Assembly: GCA_946800325.1 (NCBI GenBank)
Contig: OX326958.1
Span: 12,490,992-12,554,991 of the forward strand
Source: Luzula sylvatica
Taxonomy: Eukaryota > Streptophyta > Magnoliopsida > Poales > Juncaceae
Direction: 5' to 3'
Length of the DNA stretch: 64,000 bases
The notes beneath the pieces were generated by a model. It searched no databases. It saw only the letters and a program-made list of their open reading frames with translations, and was not told the origin of the DNA. The translations under genes were made by a program, and so were the position numbers. Numbering within the stretch: position 1 is the first letter of the stretch; each line of letters starts with the position of its first letter. Of the stretch, positions 63,156 to 64,000 are shown in pieces.

Positions 63156-63477
63156 CACTACAACATATGGTTATTTTTGGGTCTGCCCGACCGTGATTAA
63201 TTGTACTTTCAGGGTCTGCCCGATCCTGAAAATTATCAGGGTCGGTTGATTTTGGGTCCGTCCGCCCCAAATAGCAATAGGGTCGGTTTAATTTTGGTCC
63301 GTCCGCTTCCAAATGTAACAAGGTCGGTCATATTTGGGGTAGCCCGCCCCAAATGGTTTTAGGGTCGGTCAAGTTTAGTATTGGCCCGTCCCAAATGGTT
63401 TAAGTTGCCCGACCCTAACTAAAAACCGAGCCAAATTTTTTTTGTGACTGTCCACCCCAAAACGGATGGTGGGTACT
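63156..63477 (+). mobile_element. CACTA-type terminus with GGTCGG/CCCGCCCCAAAT subterminal repeats
   Basis: Begins CACTACAACATATGG, a CACTA-superfamily terminus, followed by about seven alternating motifs such as GGGTCGGTTGATTTTGGG and GTCCGCCCCAAATG. No opposite end was found before the next element, so this is a truncated end or an element interrupted by the LTR that follows. Confidence 0.65.
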
Positions 63478-64000
63478 GTCACACCCCAAAAATATAAAGA
63501 AGGGGATGCGGCAACCCGCCAGTACACAACTCGTATACCACATGCTCTTATATGATAATTTCACTAAAACAGAAATTCCACAACTCGAAAACAACGACAC
63601 ACACATTTATACATACATATGCATCACCATAACTTATATAATCCAACATAAAGAATCCTAGCGGAAGCATATAAACACATCGCGACATAAAACACACACA
63701 CAACTAAACATGATGCAGCAACAAAGTGGCTCGCTAGCCAGAAACGAAAATGAACTAATATAAACAAGATGGAGGTTCCGTGATGAAAACGAAATCGTCG
63801 AACTCACACTCTAGATACCCGCTGCCCCCCGATGATCTGTCCACCGTACCTAGACTCAAAACATTCAAATAAAATGGTTAGTCACGGAAGTGATTAAGTG
63901 AGTGAGTTTTGAGCCTAACTTATTAAGATCGACCTTATACATGGCTAGCCAAAAATCTCTCTCGAAAATAATTATAAACATAATTTTTATTCTGAAATCA
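63478..64000 (+). mobile_element. Start of a further LTR element, running off the window
   Basis: TGTCACACCCCAAAAATATAA is the type of LTR start common in plant Ty3/Gypsy elements. The following 500 bp has no coding content. The other LTR and any target duplication lie outside the window. Confidence 0.4.

Overview
The window is a stretch of plant nuclear DNA, most likely from an angiosperm with a repeat-rich genome. Evidence: retroelements with plant hallmarks (initiator-Met-tRNA primer sites, an Athila-like Ty3/Gypsy pol, a plant L1-type LINE), CACTA and Mutator-type transposons, Helitron-like termini, and one two-exon defensin-like cysteine-rich peptide gene. No bacterial gene organisation, rRNA or tRNA was recognised. 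Almost all coding sequence belongs to decayed transposable elements.

Layout. 1-7.6 kb: AT-rich DNA with microsatellites, a hairpin, two Helitron-like ends, a subterminal-type repeat block (2.8-3.4 kb), a truncated LTR, a weak pair of exon-like segments (4.8-5.1 kb) and a telo-box duplication (5.7 kb). 7.6-24.4 kb: a minus-strand LINE split by a stack of insertions. A solo LTR (9429-19806, TSD TGCCT) in the LINE is itself split by a complete plus-strand copia element (9545-18068, TSD CTAAA, identical-length 1063-bp LTRs) and by another solo LTR (18415-19383, TSD AACTT). A third solo LTR (22417-23344, TSD GGCCA) splits LINE ORF1. All these LTRs belong to one family. 24.6-29.1 kb: another Helitron-like end, a Mutator-type MITE with a perfect 10-bp TSD, long microsatellites and several MITEs embedded in TA repeats.

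29.1-40.2 kb: the only likely functional host gene, a defensin-like peptide (29278-29823, two exons), and an inverted, pseudogenised second copy (exon 2 at 32.6-32.8 kb, exon 1 at 39.9 kb). The intron of the second copy has swollen to about 7.1 kb. It contains an LTR-like element, which itself contains a 2878-bp CACTA element (35985-38862, TSD TGA).

41-61.9 kb: a copia element of the same family as above, entered by a minus-strand Athila-like element (LTR 44767-46403, TSD AGAGT). The arrangement fits a tandem duplication of copia flank plus LTR plus internal region, followed by collapse of the second Athila copy to a solo LTR (57456-59106). 61.9-64 kb: 5' part of another copia element (LTR end, primer site, gag), a CACTA terminus, and the start of a further LTR running off the window.

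The most unusual pattern is a 16-bp palindrome, GTCCGT-N4-ACGGAC. It is arrayed in LTRs of at least three distinct element types, and its 4-base core is nearly fixed within each array (TACA/TATA/TGTA, TCGA or CATG) but differs between arrays. A second pattern is that the copia family shares ancestral inactivating lesions between copies whose LTRs are still young, so it appears to move as a non-autonomous family. All alignments were made by eye; no database search was possible.
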